Assembly (NCBI GenBank): GCA_900404475.1
Contig: OUQQ01000292.1
Coordinates: 1-21,514, forward strand
Length of the DNA stretch: 21,514 nt
Source of the DNA: Spongospora subterranea
Lineage: Eukaryota > Endomyxa > Phytomyxea > Plasmodiophorida > Plasmodiophoridae
Direction: 5' to 3'
Below, piece after piece: positions 19,801 to 21,514 of this stretch. The translations under genes and the position numbers were made by a program. Positions within the stretch are counted from its first letter, which is position 1; the number at the start of each line of letters is the position of its first letter. A model generated the notes under the pieces. The model did not search any database and was not told the DNA's origin. It worked only from the letters and a program-made list of their open reading frames with translations.

Positions 19801-21104
19801 ATGCGTGACGAGCTAAAACATAGATTAAAGATATGTCACTCTTAACCTGTTGATTTCAAGCTCAAATTTCAGAAAACGATCCTGTGCAACTGCTACCTGA
19901 GCGACACGCTCGTCCACTATCACATCATCAGAAGCCTGGTCGTCAGAGACGGGGAGAGGTTTAAGATAAACAGCAACAATTGTCACACCTGCACCACATC
20001 AGTCAACTATTTGAATTGAAGAATACCAACCTCACCATTCGAAAATTGTTCGACGAATTTCTTGGCAGAATAGAGCTACAAAAACCTCAACAAAATAAAA
20101 CAGAAAGTTCGCCTTGCGCACAACTAACCCCGCGTTGATGATACAGGTCGGTGAGCGCTGAGAAGAAAGAGTGAACGCTACCGTGATGATATGCGACAAC
20201 GAGACGCCGCTGGCCAGGAGTAGCGGACTTGATTATCTCGACAACTGGACCCAGTTGCAGAACGACTTTATCGATAACCGATTTATATATAGCTTGCGTC
20301 TGAGCTGAACTTCGCGCAATCATCCTGAAAGGACAGTGACACACCTCAACGACGCTCCTGCATTATCAGAAAGAAGGGTACCTGCTGTCAGAAATCTTGC
20401 TGAGCTCCGTCTCTGCAGGTTCAGGCATTCCAGCGACATATGAAGGCCGACGAATTTTGCTGGCGAAGACAGGGCGCTGCAGAAGGTAGAAGCGCAACTG
20501 AATGTTTAGATTAGCAGCGATAGGACCAGCCGAGCGGAACACTTTAAGACGGTACGGTAGGGCATCCCCTCCAGTTGCCCCAGCTGCTGGCATGTCGGTA
20601 CCGGAATATCCTTCAAGCAGATATTGGCTATCAATATCGCGTTCAAGATCATAAACTTGCGATAAACGGGATCCAGGGAGCGATCGTACTGCGAAGAAAG
20701 CTTGATCACGTTCTTCATGCCTGATGTGAAAGTCGTGTTCCTCCTTGCTGCCAGCAAGGGCAAGGATCTTGCCAGCGTAAAGGCACGATATATGTTTGGC
20801 GATGTTGAACGTCGGAGTTGAATGAAAATACTCGTCATCAATCCCCAGGCGATTAAAAAACCAATCCACTTCCTTGAGAACCAACGATGTATGAACAAGG
20901 CCTTCGTCAATAATAATCTGTGAGACTTCAACCGATTGCGATGCCTTTAATTTGGCGATATCATAGGAATGGCTTACGATCCCATCGCCTGTTGCTCTAT
21001 ACCAAAAGTTCAGGCTCGGATTAGTTTTGCCATTCAGGAACTGAATGAAAATGTTACTTAGAATACGTCGTGACGCCGTTCGTTAGGACCCCGGCATCGA
21101 CCAT
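16822..21104 (-). CDS. GDH2: NAD-dependent glutamate dehydrogenase, large fungal-type, about 23 exons
   Basis: Oxidises glutamate to 2-oxoglutarate and ammonium with NAD+. The exons add up to about 1,050 codons, near the yeast GDH2 size. The main exon is 21040-20382. Smaller exons include 20324-20129, 20075-20036, 19988-19847, 19812-19549, 19498-19355, 19190-19095, 19037-18848, 18802-18653, 18363-18264, 18094-17986, 17935-17753, 17457-17281 and the last, 17001-16822. Ordered family motifs are WFFNRLGIDD, GPVVEII, SFFSALTDLY, YPVAPYAVFFVIG, RFTDVARGGIR, EGGSKGTI (the substrate-binding lysine region), EEILFFGPDEGTAHLMDWAS, TGKSMSLGGIPHDMFGMT, TGGPDGDLGSNEI (nucleotide fold), VVDGSGVLYDP, ADIFVPCGGRPE and EGANLFLTQEA. 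Introns are 45-57 nt. The start is uncertain: ATG 21104 with a 15-nt first exon and donor GTCCTA is one option, and a farther exon before donor GTAAGC (21111) is another. One junction, near 19846-19813, does not keep frame (see findings). No mitochondrial presequence could be judged. Confidence 0.92.
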
Positions 21105-21514
21105 CGCTTACCTAAATCGGTTATATCGATCAATACAAACAATGAATAAAGTAGAGATTAGTTAACGAGTGTATACTAAGTCCTGTCCACACTGAGCCCC
21201 GGCGATGACCTGAACTGGGATGGACCCCGGGGAAACGTGCGCACTGCTGCTACAGTGCTGCTACACAACGTGGTAACATAGCGACATGACACGTTTATCT
21301 GGCAGTGGGAACACACTGGGAATACAGTTGGCCGACTGTGGGGATGCTCTCCTTAGTCCTTACCCGACTGGTCGACCGTGGCAACGGAGTCAGCAGTCAG
21401 CATGTTGCGTCGCCGGCCAGCAGTTGCTGGGTCAAATAGGAAAGGAACATAGCTATCTCATTTGCATTTCTTGCGCGCCAGTAGGTCAGATCATGGAACA
21501 TTTTCGGGACAGGG
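21105..21514. promoter_or_regulatory. Upstream region of the GDH gene
   Basis: About 410 bp contain no convincing exon. There is a short direct repeat at 21241-21265 (CACTGCTGCTACAGTGCTGCTACAC) and an octamer-like ATTTGCAT at 21460-21467. A further 5' exon of the GDH gene could lie here, but no in-frame ATG links cleanly to it. Confidence 0.3.

Overview
The window is nuclear DNA of a single-celled eukaryote with compact, intron-rich genes. The introns I reconstructed are almost all 41-74 nt (one 116 nt, one 125 nt), end in AG, and start with GT but otherwise have loose donor sites. The gene set is an FMRP/FXR protein, NECAP and SYAP1-type BSD domains, a Wee1/Myt1 kinase, TRM1, a fungal-type large NAD-glutamate dehydrogenase and a secreted tyrosinase. 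It suggests an opisthokont microbe, either an early-branching fungal relative or a unicellular holozoan. I cannot name the organism.

Layout from left to right. 279-1834 (+) is a secreted type-3 copper protein (tyrosinase/hemocyanin family), five exons. 2035-4215 (-) is a Wee1/Myt1-family kinase, eleven exons, converging on the tyrosinase. 4216-5935 is mostly non-coding, with possible promoter palindromes and one weak small spliced ORF (4822-5005, -). 5936-7680 (+) is a single-pass membrane protein with an acidic, Ser/Thr-rich, repetitive ectodomain. 7790-8152 (-) is a doubtful ORF. 8216-8410 is a fold-back, MITE-like element holding 25-bp tandem repeats. 8861-9153 is a 74-bp minisatellite of about four copies followed by a perfect hairpin. 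9518-11182 (+) is a probable multi-exon gene that I could neither assemble with confidence nor recognise. 11515-13274 (-) is an FMRP/FXR-like RNA-binding protein, five exons. 13434-14834 (+) is a one-exon protein joining a BSD domain to a NECAP domain and ending in an AP-2-appendage-like motif. 15102-16672 (+) is the tRNA guanine-26 dimethyltransferase TRM1, two exons. 16822-21104 (-) is a large NAD-dependent glutamate dehydrogenase, about 23 exons.

Most genes are housekeeping or regulatory: cell-cycle entry, mRNA regulation, endocytosis, tRNA modification and glutamate catabolism. They do not look like one pathway. Convergent pairs (tyrosinase/kinase, unknown/FMRP, TRM1/GDH) and one divergent pair (FMRP/BSD-NECAP, about 160 bp apart) are the main organisational feature. 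The most unusual items are the BSD-NECAP fusion, the FMRP-like gene, the repetitive surface protein, the fold-back element and a presequence-like, AUG-less reading frame ahead of TRM1. All splice models were made by eye, from conserved protein motifs and reading-frame continuity.
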